Below, one piece after another: positions 43,445-52,361 of a stretch of 64,000 nucleotides of DNA. Location: positions 486,707 to 550,706 of the forward strand of contig NZ_KV917380.1 of NCBI RefSeq assembly GCF_002019765.1, written 5' to 3'. The notes below the pieces were generated by a model that saw only the letters and a program-made list of their open reading frames with translations, ran no database searches and was not told the DNA's origin. The number at the start of each line of letters is the position of its first letter. Within the stretch, counting starts at the first letter, position 1. The position numbers and the translations under genes are program-made. The stretch comes from Shouchella oshimensis. Lineage in GTDB: Bacteria > Bacillota > Bacilli > Bacillales > Bacillaceae_D.

Positions 43445-43495
43445 ATTATACACTTAGTTTATCTACTAGACAAACTAAGTTTTGCATGCTATTCT
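43445..43495. promoter_or_regulatory. divergent xylR / xylose operon promoters with XylR operator
   Basis: The 29-bp dyad at 43452-43480 has ACTTAGTTTATCTA and TAGACAAACTAAGT arms, the XylR operator pattern. On the minus strand TTGTCT (43468-43473), 17 bases and TATAAT (43445-43450) make the xylR promoter. On the plus strand TAGACA (43467-43472), 17 bases and TATTCT (43490-43495) make the operon promoter. The two -35 boxes coincide within the operator, so one XylR dimer would block both. Confidence 0.75.
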
Positions 43496-43544
43496 AATTT
43501 TGACATTCGTTCCACCATCTCAAAATACGTTAAGGGGGAAGATC

Positions 43545-44840
43545 ATGAACAAAAAGAAAGCGATTACATTAATATCGACTTGTAGTTTAGTATCACTTCT
43601 TGCAGTAGGGTGTTCAAATGGTTCTGGTGGTGAAGCAAGCAACGGGAGCTCGGAAACAATTGAATTTATGCATCTATGGCCACAAGGGAGTTCCGCTGAA
43701 CATCATCGTATTGTCAATGAGATCGTAGCTGATTTTGAGGAAGAGAGCGGTATTTCTGTTGATATGCAAGTACTAAGTAACGAGCAGTACAAAGATCAAA
43801 TTACGATCTTATCTGCTTCCAATAGCCTACCAGATGTTGGAATGACATGGGCAGCAGGTTATTTAGACCCTTTTGTTGAGGGAAATAAATTTGCACCATT
43901 AGATGACTTATTAGACGACGGATTAAGAGAAGAGTTTGTTGCAGGCACACTTGAAGCCTATGAAAAAGAAGGGGAAACATACGGTTTACCACTTGAATTA
44001 AATACAGTGTACATTTACTATAATAAATCCATTTTTGATGACTACCAGTTAGAAGTGCCTGAAACGTATGAAGAATTCGAACAAGTCATTCATACATTAA
44101 AAGATGAGAATGTGAATCCAATTGCTTTAGGTAATGGCGATCGCTGGACCGGTTCTATGTGGTACATGTATTTTGCCGATCGAATTGGCGGTAGTGAGAC
44201 CTTGACGAGCGCCATTGATCGTTCTGGTTCATTTGAAGACGAAGCCCTTGTCGAAGCAGCCGCAAAAATACAAGAATTGGTTGAGAACGATTCATTTGTA
44301 AGTGGGTTTAACGGATTAGCGGATGAGGAAGCGAAGAGTATGTTTATGAACGAGCAAGCAGCCATGTACATGATTGCGACGTGGGATTTACCGAATTTTA
44401 CAACAAATGAAGACATTCCTCAAGAATTTAGAGACAGTGTTGGGTATTTTACGTTTCCAACTGTAGAGGGTGCTGGTGATCCAAAGAGCTATGTAGGTGG
44501 TCCTGGCGTTGGCTTGTTTATCAGTGAAGACTCAGATGTAAAAGAAGAATCGAAGCAGTTTGCTACGTATTTTGTAGAGCAATGGGGAGAGCGAGCAGTT
44601 TCTGAAGCTGGCGTACTTCCTGCCACAACAGTAGACAGTGATGCTCTAGACTTACCTGATATGTACGTAGACGTCTTGAATGATTTGAATGAAGCAACGA
44701 ATTTAACCCTTTATGCAGATGTTCAAATGTCTGCTGCGACAGCCCAAACACATCTTGATTTAATTCAGTCCTTATTCGGATTAGAAATAACACCTGAAGA
44801 ATTTGCAGAAGCGCATGAAGACGCTTTATCAGATGAATAG
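43545..44840 (+). CDS. CUT1 sugar ABC transporter substrate-binding lipoprotein (xylose locus)
   Basis: This 431-residue receptor has a signal peptide with lipobox AVGC (Cys23) and the family 1 extracellular binding fold (IEFMHLWPQGSSAEHHRIVN, then YVGGPGVGLFISEDSDVKEE). AAGGGGGAA precedes the ATG at 43545. It is the first gene of the XylR-controlled operon, so the ligand is probably xylose or a xylo-oligosaccharide. The co-located intracellular XynB favours oligosaccharides. Confidence 0.92.
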   Translation: MNKKKAITLISTCSLVSLLAVGCSNGSGGEASNGSSETIEFMHLWPQGSSAEHHRIVNEIVADFEEESGISVDMQVLSNEQYKDQITILSASNSLPDVGMTWAAGYLDPFVEGNKFAPLDDLLDDGLREEFVAGTLEAYEKEGETYGLPLELNTVYIYYNKSIFDDYQLEVPETYEEFEQVIHTLKDENVNPIALGNGDRWTGSMWYMYFADRIGGSETLTSAIDRSGSFEDEALVEAAAKIQELVENDSFVSGFNGLADEEAKSMFMNEQAAMYMIATWDLPNFTTNEDIPQEFRDSVGYFTFPTVEGAGDPKSYVGGPGVGLFISEDSDVKEESKQFATYFVEQWGERAVSEAGVLPATTVDSDALDLPDMYVDVLNDLNEATNLTLYADVQMSAATAQTHLDLIQSLFGLEITPEEFAEAHEDALSDE

Positions 44841-44868
44841 TGCACGTACATGATCCAACGTTTTTAAC

Positions 44869-44900
44869 AAAAGGGCTTTTTAGTAAGAAGAGCCCTTTTT
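44869..44900 (+). terminator. intra-operon attenuating terminator after the binding-protein gene
   Basis: AAAAGGGCT and AGCCCTTTT form a 9-bp stem, extended by T-A pairs, with T residues after. It lies between the receptor and its permease genes with no promoter evident downstream, so partial read-through would keep receptor output above permease output. Confidence 0.8.
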
Positions 44901-44925
44901 ACTTCTTTCAATGGGGGTGTGTGAA

Positions 44926-45804
44926 ATGAACAAAGTGATGTCAAACAAGTGGTTTATAACCCTCTACCTTCTTCCAGCCCTATTGCTGCTACTGGTACTA
45001 ATCTTTATTCCGCTTCTTCTTACTGGTTATTATGGGTTAATGAGCTGGGATGGAATTGGCGAAATGAGTTTTATTGGTCTTGACAACTACATAAACGTTG
45101 TACAAGATGCTACCTTTTGGCAGAGTGCAGGTCACTCGTTTTTGCTAGCTCTGTTTTCAACTTTAAGTTTACTTCTTTACTTAGCTGTCTCGCTTATACT
45201 GGCGTCAAAAATTAGAGGTGCCACTATTTTTCGTAAAGTATATTTAATTCCGATGCTCCTTTCATCAGTAGCGATTGCACAGCTATGGATCAAAATTTAC
45301 AACCCTTCCAACGGAATGCTCAATACCATGTTGGGCTGGATCGGAGTGGAAAATCCACCGCTATGGCTTGCGGACCCATCGATTGTTCTTTATTCCATCT
45401 TTATTCCGATTCTTTGGCAGTACGCTGGATTTTATATTCTGATTTATTATGCAGCATTAAAAGGAATACCAGAAACGATTATTGAAGCAGCGAAGATCGA
45501 TGGTGCAAGTCCATTGCAAATTGCCCTTCGTATTAAGCTCCCATTAATTATGGGTGTGATTAAAGTCACCATTGTTCTTGCGGTTGTTGGTTCACTAAAA
45601 TACTTTGATTTGATCTTTGTCATGACCGGCGGAGGACCTAACGGAGCAAGTGAAGTGATGGCTTCTTATATGTATAAGCTTGCTTTTGGTAGCTACAACT
45701 TTGGCTATGGTAGCGCAGTCGGTTTTGCTCTTCTAGTTATTACCTTAATTGTCACCTATATTGTTCGCAAATTAACCGCGGATAAAGAAGATATCCAATA
45801 TTAA
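44926..45804 (+). CDS. CUT1 sugar ABC transporter permease (MalF-like, xylose locus)
   Basis: This 292-residue membrane subunit has six predicted helices and the EAA loop IEAAKIDGASPLQIALRIKL. GGGGGTG is spaced for the ATG at 44926; the ATG at 44911 overlaps the ribosome site. It forms the channel with the next gene product; no ATPase is linked. Confidence 0.92.
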   Translation: MNKVMSNKWFITLYLLPALLLLLVLIFIPLLLTGYYGLMSWDGIGEMSFIGLDNYINVVQDATFWQSAGHSFLLALFSTLSLLLYLAVSLILASKIRGATIFRKVYLIPMLLSSVAIAQLWIKIYNPSNGMLNTMLGWIGVENPPLWLADPSIVLYSIFIPILWQYAGFYILIYYAALKGIPETIIEAAKIDGASPLQIALRIKLPLIMGVIKVTIVLAVVGSLKYFDLIFVMTGGGPNGASEVMASYMYKLAFGSYNFGYGSAVGFALLVITLIVTYIVRKLTADKEDIQY

Positions 45805-45818
45805 CGAGAGGTGATTGC

Positions 45819-46640
45819 ATGAAAAAACTCGGTTACTTCCTGTTATACGGAAGCTTGAGTATCGTAGCCATCATTCAAGTGTTCCCTATTGTATGGTTGT
45901 TTCTCTTCTCTTTAAAAGACAACCGCGAAATTTTTGCAGGGAATCCATTTGCTTTACCGCAAGCGATTAAATGGGAAAATTACTACAGCGTCTGGGAAGC
46001 AGGCATTGGTAATTACTTTTTTAATAGTGTTTGGATTACGACTATATCGATTTTCTTTACATTACTTTTTGCGAGTATGGCTGTTTTCGTCATTACGAGA
46101 ATGCATTGGAGGCTAAACAAACTCGTCCTTGGGCTATTTATGATCGGGTTAATGATTCCGATCCATTCGTCGCTCATTCCATTGTTTAGTATGTTTCTAG
46201 ATGCAGGGATTATTGATAACCCTTGGGCCATCGTTTTAACGTATACAGCTTATAATTTGCCGATTACGATGATGATTCTTTTAGGATTTTATTATACGAT
46301 TCCCAAAGAAATTGAAGAAGCTGCTATTATTGACGGCGCTTCCTTGCATCGGCTCTTTTTCACCATTATTTTGCCGCTCACTATTCCTGTTTTGTCAACA
46401 ACAGCGATTATTAATATGATTTACAACTGGAACGAGTTCGTTTTTGCGAATACATTCATCAGTTCCGATCGCTACAAGACATTAACCGTCGGAATTCAAA
46501 ACTTTGTTGGTCAATATATGACGGACTGGGGCGCTATTGGAGCAACGCTCGTCATTAGTGTGCTACCGATTTTAATCGCATTTTTCTTTTTTAGTAACAA
46601 GATAGTGGAAGGGATTTCATCGAGTGCTGTTAAAGGATAA
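45819..46640 (+). CDS. CUT1 sugar ABC transporter permease (MalG-like, xylose locus)
   Basis: This 273-residue subunit has six predicted helices and the EAA loop EEAAIIDGASLHRLFFTIIL. The C-terminus SNKIVEGISSSAVKG is typical of the family. It follows the MalF-like gene by 14 bases and precedes xylA by 18 bases, so import and xylose isomerisation are co-expressed. Confidence 0.92.
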   Translation: MKKLGYFLLYGSLSIVAIIQVFPIVWLFLFSLKDNREIFAGNPFALPQAIKWENYYSVWEAGIGNYFFNSVWITTISIFFTLLFASMAVFVITRMHWRLNKLVLGLFMIGLMIPIHSSLIPLFSMFLDAGIIDNPWAIVLTYTAYNLPITMMILLGFYYTIPKEIEEAAIIDGASLHRLFFTIILPLTIPVLSTTAIINMIYNWNEFVFANTFISSDRYKTLTVGIQNFVGQYMTDWGAIGATLVISVLPILIAFFFFSNKIVEGISSSAVKG

Positions 46641-46658
46641 CTATAGGAGGAATGAACA

Positions 46659-47984
46659 ATGACTTATTTTTCAACGGTATCAAACGTTCGCTACGAAGGG
46701 AAGAATTCAACCAATCCATTTGCTTTTAAATTCTACAATGCCGAAGAGGTTATTGGCGATAAGACGATGGAAGACCATTTGCGATTTGGGGTAGCCTACT
46801 GGCATACGTTTACAGAAGATTTAACAGATCCATTTGGAGTAGGAACGGCGATTAGACCGTGGAATCATTTAAAAGGTCTTGATTTGGCAAAGGCGCGAGT
46901 GGAAGCGGCCTTTGAGTTCTTTGAAAAATTAAGTGTGCCTTACTTTTGTTTTCACGATGTAGACATTGCGCCAGAAGGCGAGAACCTGAAGGAAAGCAAT
47001 AAAAATCAAGATGTTATTGTTGCTATGATGAAAGACTATATGAAAGATAGCAAGACAAAGCTATTGTGGAATACAGTAAATAATTTCTCCCACCCTCGTT
47101 TTGTCCATGGTGCGGCTTCATCAAACCATGCAGATGTGTTCGCTTATGCTGCGGCTAAAGTGAAAAAAGGGCTAGAAATAGGAAAAGAGCTCGGTGCAGA
47201 GAACTATGTGTTTTGGGGAGGGCGTGAAGGCTACGAAACTCTCTTGAATACGGATATGAAATTGGAGCTAGATAATCTTGGACGTTTCTTTCATTTAGCC
47301 GTTGCATACGCAAAAGAAATTGGGTTTGATGCACAGTTTTTAATTGAACCAAAGCCAAAAGAACCTACGTCCCATCAATATGACTTTGATGTGGCGAGTG
47401 GCTACGCGTTCCTCCAACACTACGGATTAGAGAAGGATTTTAAATTTAACATTGAGGCCAATCACGCGACATTAGCAGGTCATACATTTGAGCACGAGCT
47501 TCACTACGCACGTATACATGGAATGCTTGGTTCTGTTGACGCCAATCAAGGTCATCCTCTGTTAGGATGGGATACGGATGAGTTTCCAACAGACATTTAT
47601 GCGACAACACTCGCCATGTATGAAATTCTAAAGAATGGTGGACTTGGGCGGGGAGGATTAAACTTTGACGCAAAAGTGAGAAGAGGCTCCTTCGCAGCAG
47701 AAGACCTAGTTGAAGCACATATAGCGGGTATGGATAGCTTTGCTGTTGGTTTAAAAGTAGCACAAAAGTTGCTGGATGATGGTGTACTAGAAGCAGTTGT
47801 TGAAGATCGCTACCAAAGTTATTCCACCGGGATTGGCAAACAAATTGTAGACGGAACAGTTAGCTTACAAGAATTAGAGCAACATGCGTATACGTTAGAT
47901 ACAATCCAACAAACGTCTGGAAAGCTCGAGCGTATAAAAGCCATCATCAATCAATACGTATTAACAATGTACGCAGATCAATAG
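46659..47984 (+). CDS. xylA: xylose isomerase
   Basis: This 441-residue TIM-barrel enzyme converts D-xylose to D-xylulose. Catalytic and metal sites are visible: [24 protein letters not shown] (catalytic His), [31 protein letters not shown] (metal Glu), [12 protein letters not shown] and [19 protein letters not shown] (metal Asp). Length and sequence agree with long-type (class II) bacillar XylA. An AGGAGG ribosome site precedes it. Confidence 0.98.
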   Translation: MTYFSTVSNVRYEGKNSTNPFAFKFYNAEEVIGDKTMEDHLRFGVAYWHTFTEDLTDPFGVGTAIRPWNHLKGLDLAKARVEAAFEFFEKLSVPYFCFHDVDIAPEGENLKESNKNQDVIVAMMKDYMKDSKTKLLWNTVNNFSHPRFVHGAASSNHADVFAYAAAKVKKGLEIGKELGAENYVFWGGREGYETLLNTDMKLELDNLGRFFHLAVAYAKEIGFDAQFLIEPKPKEPTSHQYDFDVASGYAFLQHYGLEKDFKFNIEANHATLAGHTFEHELHYARIHGMLGSVDANQGHPLLGWDTDEFPTDIYATTLAMYEILKNGGLGRGGLNFDAKVRRGSFAAEDLVEAHIAGMDSFAVGLKVAQKLLDDGVLEAVVEDRYQSYSTGIGKQIVDGTVSLQELEQHAYTLDTIQQTSGKLERIKAIINQYVLTMYADQ

Positions 47985-48013
47985 AAAAACCTAGGGCTAG
48001 GTGTGGTGATAAC

Positions 48014-49513
48014 GTGAAGTATGTGATTGGCATTGATTTAGGAACAAGCGGGGTGAAGATTACTCTTGTTAACCGACAAGGTGAAACGGTTCATGAGCGA
48101 TCAAAAGCGTACCCCCTTATTCAACATAAATCTGGGTATAGTGAACAAGATCCAAACGAGTGGGTAGAGAAAACCTTAGAAGGGTTAGCCGAAATGGTTA
48201 CTCACTTTACAGGCAACCCATTGGACATAGAAGGAATGAGTTTTTCTGGACAAATGCACGGTCTTGTTCTACTTGATGAACAGCAACAGCCCCTGCGGCA
48301 CGCCATTCTTTGGAATGATACGAGAACGGGAGAAGAGTGTAAAGAGATTTACGAAAAAGTAGGCCGTAAAAAGCTACTTGAGATTACGCAAAATCTAGCT
48401 TTAGACGGGTTTACGTTACCGAAACTGTTATGGGTGAAAAACCATGAGCCAGAAGTATTTAATCGAGTAAAAAGCTTTCTTTTACCGAAAGATTATCTTC
48501 GTCTCAAGCTAACCAACGCGCTCCATATGGATTATTCGGATGCAGCTGGTACTCTTTTATTAGATGTAAAGCAATCATGCTGGAGTGAAGAGATTGCGAG
48601 ATTAGTGGGTCTTGATAAAGCTCTGTTTCCGCCACTTGTAAACGCTCATGATAAGGTAGGGGTATTAACCGATGAGGTCGCCAAACGCACCGGGCTTTCT
48701 AACGAAACCAATGTGTTCGCTGGAGGGGCTGATAATGCTTGTGGCGCCATCGGTGCAGGTATCTATGAAGAAGGGAAAACCCTCGTTAGTATTGGAACGT
48801 CTGGTGTGGTTCTCTCTTACGAGGAAAGCAGCGATAAAGATTTTCAAGGTAACGTTCATTATTTTCATCATGGGGTTGCAGAGCGCTTTTATACAATGGG
48901 GGTAACCCTTGCGGCTGGCTACAGTCTTCAATGGTTTAAAGAAACGTTCGCGCAAGAAAAACGTTTTGATGAAGTGCTCGCTGAACTAGAAGAGGTGCCG
49001 GCAGGGGCCAATGGTTTGCTGTTTACACCGTATCTTGTAGGTGAGAGAACTCCCCATGCTGATGCAACCATTCGAGCTAGTTTTATCGGCATGGACAGTG
49101 GTCATAAGCATGCTCACTTTGTGCGTGCAGTTGTCGAAGGCATTACGTTTTCCTTACACGAATCTGTGATGTTGTTTAGACAATATGGAAAAGAAATTGA
49201 GACGATTATTTCTATTGGAGGCGGAGCAAAAAGTGCCTCGTGGTTACAGATTCAAGCCGACATCTTTAACGCTAAGGTCGTGAAGTTGTCAACAGAGCAA
49301 GGCCCTGCGATGGGTGCTGCTATGCTGGCCGCTTATGGATGTGGTTGGTTTGCCTCGTTGAAGGAATGCGGCGATGCGTTTCTGTCCATTGAGGAAGAAT
49401 TCGTCCCTAACAAAGCAAACGTGAAGACGTATCAGCAACTATTCAATGTCTATCAACAGGTATATGGGAAAACGTCTGAACTAAATGAACAATTATCTAC
49501 GTTTAGAAGATAG
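48014..49513 (+). CDS. xylB: xylulokinase
   Basis: This 499-residue FGGY-family kinase phosphorylates D-xylulose to xylulose-5-phosphate, feeding the pentose phosphate route. Motifs include YVIGIDLGTSGVKITLVN, SFSGQMHGLVLLDEQ, WNDTRTGEEC, GGADNACGAIGAG and the ATP-site ISIGGGAKSASWLQIQADIF. It starts with GTG, 29 bases after xylA. A short palindrome (ACCTAG/CTAGGT) lies in this gap. Confidence 0.97.
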   Translation: MKYVIGIDLGTSGVKITLVNRQGETVHERSKAYPLIQHKSGYSEQDPNEWVEKTLEGLAEMVTHFTGNPLDIEGMSFSGQMHGLVLLDEQQQPLRHAILWNDTRTGEECKEIYEKVGRKKLLEITQNLALDGFTLPKLLWVKNHEPEVFNRVKSFLLPKDYLRLKLTNALHMDYSDAAGTLLLDVKQSCWSEEIARLVGLDKALFPPLVNAHDKVGVLTDEVAKRTGLSNETNVFAGGADNACGAIGAGIYEEGKTLVSIGTSGVVLSYEESSDKDFQGNVHYFHHGVAERFYTMGVTLAAGYSLQWFKETFAQEKRFDEVLAELEEVPAGANGLLFTPYLVGERTPHADATIRASFIGMDSGHKHAHFVRAVVEGITFSLHESVMLFRQYGKEIETIISIGGGAKSASWLQIQADIFNAKVVKLSTEQGPAMGAAMLAAYGCGWFASLKECGDAFLSIEEEFVPNKANVKTYQQLFNVYQQVYGKTSELNEQLSTFRR

Positions 49514-49520
49514 GTGAGTA

Positions 49521-49757
49521 GAGGCTTGGACATAACGAAAAGTAGTAGTTGAAAAGACGAATAGTCTAAAAGATGCTGAGTAGCACCGCTACAGGAGAAT
49601 CCTTCGCTTTCCGGGGACACGGCCTCAGTCTCCTCCGTGGAAAACCGCCACTTCGGATTCTCCTTCCGCTTATGTTCATATAAAACAAACGACGAACGTT
49701 CCTATTTTCAGGAATGTTCGTCATTTTGGTCTGTCTATCTACTTTTGTCCCAGCCTC
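49521..49757 (+). mobile_element. MITE-like repeat, copy 3 (237 bp, internal deletion)
   Basis: Same family and orientation as copy 1, with ends GAGGCTTGGACA and TGTCCCAGCCTC and the same hairpin. It lacks a 38-bp segment present in copies 1 and 2. It starts 8 bases after the xylB stop and may act as the operon's terminator, since no other one is seen. Confidence 0.85.
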
Positions 49758-49771
49758 TACTTTTTTGCTTT

Positions 49772-49787
49772 AAGGATACGTTTACAA
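49772..49787. promoter_or_regulatory. near-cre site before the DeoR gene
   Basis: AAGGATACGTTTACAA, read on the minus strand, matches the cre consensus except at one position. It lies about 45 bases before the DeoR-type start. Confidence 0.4.
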
Positions 49788-49828
49788 ATGTTTGATAATG
49801 TGCGATAGTTACTAACGAGGTGAAAAGC

Positions 49829-50581
49829 ATGTTAACGATTGAACGACATGAGCGCTTGCTCGCTTATTTAGCTGAACATAGATCCATTCGAGTATCAGAA
49901 GCAAGTAAGCAATTGAACGTAACAGAAAAAACCATCCGCCTTGATTTAGAGGCACTTGAAGCCAAGCATTTCCTTAAGCGTGTCCATGGTGGAGCCGTTT
50001 TGTTAGAGACAGAAACGAGCTTGTTACCCATTCAAAAAAGACAACAGAGCCACGGCGAAAAGAAAAAGGAAATCGCTTTAAAAGCCAAGACATGCTTAGC
50101 AGATCATGACGTCATCTTGCTAGATGGAGGCAGCACTGCAGTGGCATTTGCAGAAACGTTAGGCGATCAACCATTAACGGTTATTACAAATGACATTCAA
50201 GTAGGGGCTGAACTATATGAAAAAGAAGCCATTCAACTCATCATGCTAGGAGGCGTACGTCAAGGAACGAGTTCTGCTCTTTACAGCACAGAGACAATAA
50301 ACATGCTTGATGCCTTCTATGTAAAGAAAGCATTTATCGGCACGACTGGAATCTCAGTAAAAAATGGATTATCTGTGTTAAATCAACAACATATTGAATG
50401 GAAGAAAAAAATAATTACTGCTGGAGAAGAAGTTATTTTACTAGCAGACTCAACAAAATTTGGTCAGACCGGATTAATGACATTTGCTGAGATAAGCGCA
50501 CTTGACGGAATTGTAACAGATACGCAAATCGACCAGTCAATGAAAGCCGAGTTGGAAAAGCAAGGCATACAAGTGTATTAA
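49829..50581 (+). CDS. DeoR-family transcriptional regulator
   Basis: This 250-residue regulator has an N-terminal DeoR helix-turn-helix (IRVSEASKQLNVTEKTIRLD, then LKRVHGGAVL) and a sugar-phosphate-sensing domain (VILLDGGSTAVAFAE, VITNDIQVGAELYE, FIGTTGIS, LLADSTKFGQTGLMTFA). GAGGTG supports the ATG at 49829. It leads a unit with kduD and kduI and probably represses it, with a phosphorylated uronate intermediate such as 2-keto-3-deoxygluconate-6-phosphate as a plausible inducer. Confidence 0.93.
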   Translation: MLTIERHERLLAYLAEHRSIRVSEASKQLNVTEKTIRLDLEALEAKHFLKRVHGGAVLLETETSLLPIQKRQQSHGEKKKEIALKAKTCLADHDVILLDGGSTAVAFAETLGDQPLTVITNDIQVGAELYEKEAIQLIMLGGVRQGTSSALYSTETINMLDAFYVKKAFIGTTGISVKNGLSVLNQQHIEWKKKIITAGEEVILLADSTKFGQTGLMTFAEISALDGIVTDTQIDQSMKAELEKQGIQVY

Positions 50582-50656
50582 AAAGATTGTCTAATGAGAA
50601 TAATTGTGCTATTATCAAACCCAAACGAACATATATGAACATTAGGAGGGTAACGA

Positions 50657-51403
50657 TTGTTCTCACTATCGGGAAAAACTGCTTTAGTAACAGGTGCCAG
50701 TCGTGGGCTAGGGCAAGGGATGGCGATTGGCCTTGCAGAAGCAGGGGCAACGATTATTGGTGCTGGAATAAGTGATATGAGCGAGACGAAGGCTGCTGTA
50801 GAGCGGTGTGGCAGTACCTTTATTGGACTAGAGGCCGATTTAGCCGCTGAAACAGGAGCCGAAAAGCTTGCTAAACAAGTATTTGACCTTTTTGAAAGCG
50901 TTGACATTTTGGTCAATAATGCAGGAACGATTAAACGTGCTGAAGCAGAAGCCTTTACCGATGAAATGTGGCGGTCGGTTATGCAAATCAACTTAGATGC
51001 TGTTTTTTCCCTTTCAAGAGCAGTAGGAACGCGAATGGTTGAACAAGGAAAAGGGTCTATTATTACGATTGCATCAATGCTCTCGTTTCAAGGTGGTTTA
51101 CGTGTTCCAGCGTATGCAGCTAGCAAGCATGCAGTTGCTGGGTTGACTAAGTCTCTCGCAAACGAGTGGGGAAAGAAAGGGGTTCGTGTTAACGGGATTG
51201 CACCTGGTTATATGGTGACGTCCAACACAGAAGCGATTCGAAACGATGAACAACGATATGAATCGATTTCATCACGAATTCCGATGGGGCGATGGGGGGT
51301 TCCTGCTGATTTAAAAGGACCGGTGGTGTTTCTTGCATCAGATGCTTCTTCATATGTGAATGGGCATATTCTTGCAGTAGATGGTGGATGGTTAAGTTCA
51401 TAA
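50657..51403 (+). CDS. kduD: 2-deoxy-D-gluconate 3-dehydrogenase / 2,5-diketo-3-deoxygluconate reductase
   Basis: This 248-residue SDR has KduD features: ALVTGASRGLGQGMAIGLAE, NNAGTIKRAEAEAF, the catalytic Ser region IASMLSFQGG, YAASKHAVAGLTKSLANEWG and the APGYMVTSNTEAIRND stretch. It reduces the diketo acid made by KduI to 2-keto-3-deoxygluconate. It starts with TTG 6 bases after AGGAGGG and lies directly before kduI. Confidence 0.92.
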   Translation: MFSLSGKTALVTGASRGLGQGMAIGLAEAGATIIGAGISDMSETKAAVERCGSTFIGLEADLAAETGAEKLAKQVFDLFESVDILVNNAGTIKRAEAEAFTDEMWRSVMQINLDAVFSLSRAVGTRMVEQGKGSIITIASMLSFQGGLRVPAYAASKHAVAGLTKSLANEWGKKGVRVNGIAPGYMVTSNTEAIRNDEQRYESISSRIPMGRWGVPADLKGPVVFLASDASSYVNGHILAVDGGWLSS

Positions 51404-51424
51404 TAAAGGAAAAGAGGCGAGGGA

Positions 51425-52255
51425 ATGGATATTCGGTATGAAGTGAATCCGATTGATTTTAAGTCGTACAGCACAAGTGAGGTTCGAGAAGCGTTTTTAA
51501 TTGAATCCCTGTTCCAAACAGACACCTTGCAATGGACGTATTCGCATTATGATCGACTTGTTATCGGAGGAGCGGTGCCTGTAGAAAAAACGTTGCGATT
51601 AGACTGGAGTGATGTCTTAAAAACAGCTTACTTTTTAGAGCGAAGAGAAATCGCTGTGATCAATATTGGCGGTGAAGGGACAGTGCGTGTGGATGGGGAA
51701 GACTATACCCTCGTCAAACGAGATTGCTTGTACATTGGAAAAGGGAAGGAAATCGTTCAATTTGAGAGCGAGGATTCTGCTCATCCAGCTCGGTTCTATC
51801 TCGTTTCTGCAACGGCTCACCAATCGTATCCAACGAAGAAATTGCCAATCTCAGAAGCGGTACCGACTAAGCTTGGCACAGACGCAGAATCGAACCGCCG
51901 CACTATTTATAAGTACATTCATCAAGAAGGAATCCAAAGCTGTCAGCTCATGGTTGGTATGACATTGCTTGAGCCGAATAATATGTGGAATACGATGCCA
52001 GCTCATTTACACGACCGACGAATGGAAGCGTATCTGTACTTTGATATGGAGCCATCTTCAAGGGTTATGCACCTTATGGGACAGCCCAACGAAACCCGTC
52101 ACATCATTGTGAAAAACGAACAAGCTATTATTTCGCCACCGTGGTCTATTCATTCTGGTGTGGGAACAAGTCATTACACATTCATTTGGGCCATGGCAGG
52201 TGAGAATTATACATTCACCGATATGGATCCAGTTCCAATGGAAGCGTTAACGTAA
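51425..52255 (+). CDS. kduI: 5-dehydro-4-deoxy-D-glucuronate isomerase
   Basis: This 276-residue cupin isomerase converts 4-deoxy-L-threo-5-hexosulose uronate, which arises from unsaturated uronic acids, to the diketo acid used by KduD. KduI motifs are present: FLERREIAVINIGGEG, MPAHLHDRRMEAYLYFDME with metal-binding His and Glu, SPPWSIHSGVGTSHYTFIWA with further metal His, and the final GENYTFTDMDP. It follows kduD by 21 bases. Confidence 0.96.
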   Translation: MDIRYEVNPIDFKSYSTSEVREAFLIESLFQTDTLQWTYSHYDRLVIGGAVPVEKTLRLDWSDVLKTAYFLERREIAVINIGGEGTVRVDGEDYTLVKRDCLYIGKGKEIVQFESEDSAHPARFYLVSATAHQSYPTKKLPISEAVPTKLGTDAESNRRTIYKYIHQEGIQSCQLMVGMTLLEPNNMWNTMPAHLHDRRMEAYLYFDMEPSSRVMHLMGQPNETRHIIVKNEQAIISPPWSIHSGVGTSHYTFIWAMAGENYTFTDMDPVPMEALT

Positions 52256-52361
52256 TGCGTAGCAATGTAGTGTTACTAAATGGGTAAGTAAGCCAATAAG
52301 AGAAAAGCATCTTCTTCAATATCCTTTTATAGTAAGAGAAAAGGCGTAAGGAGCTGATCCA

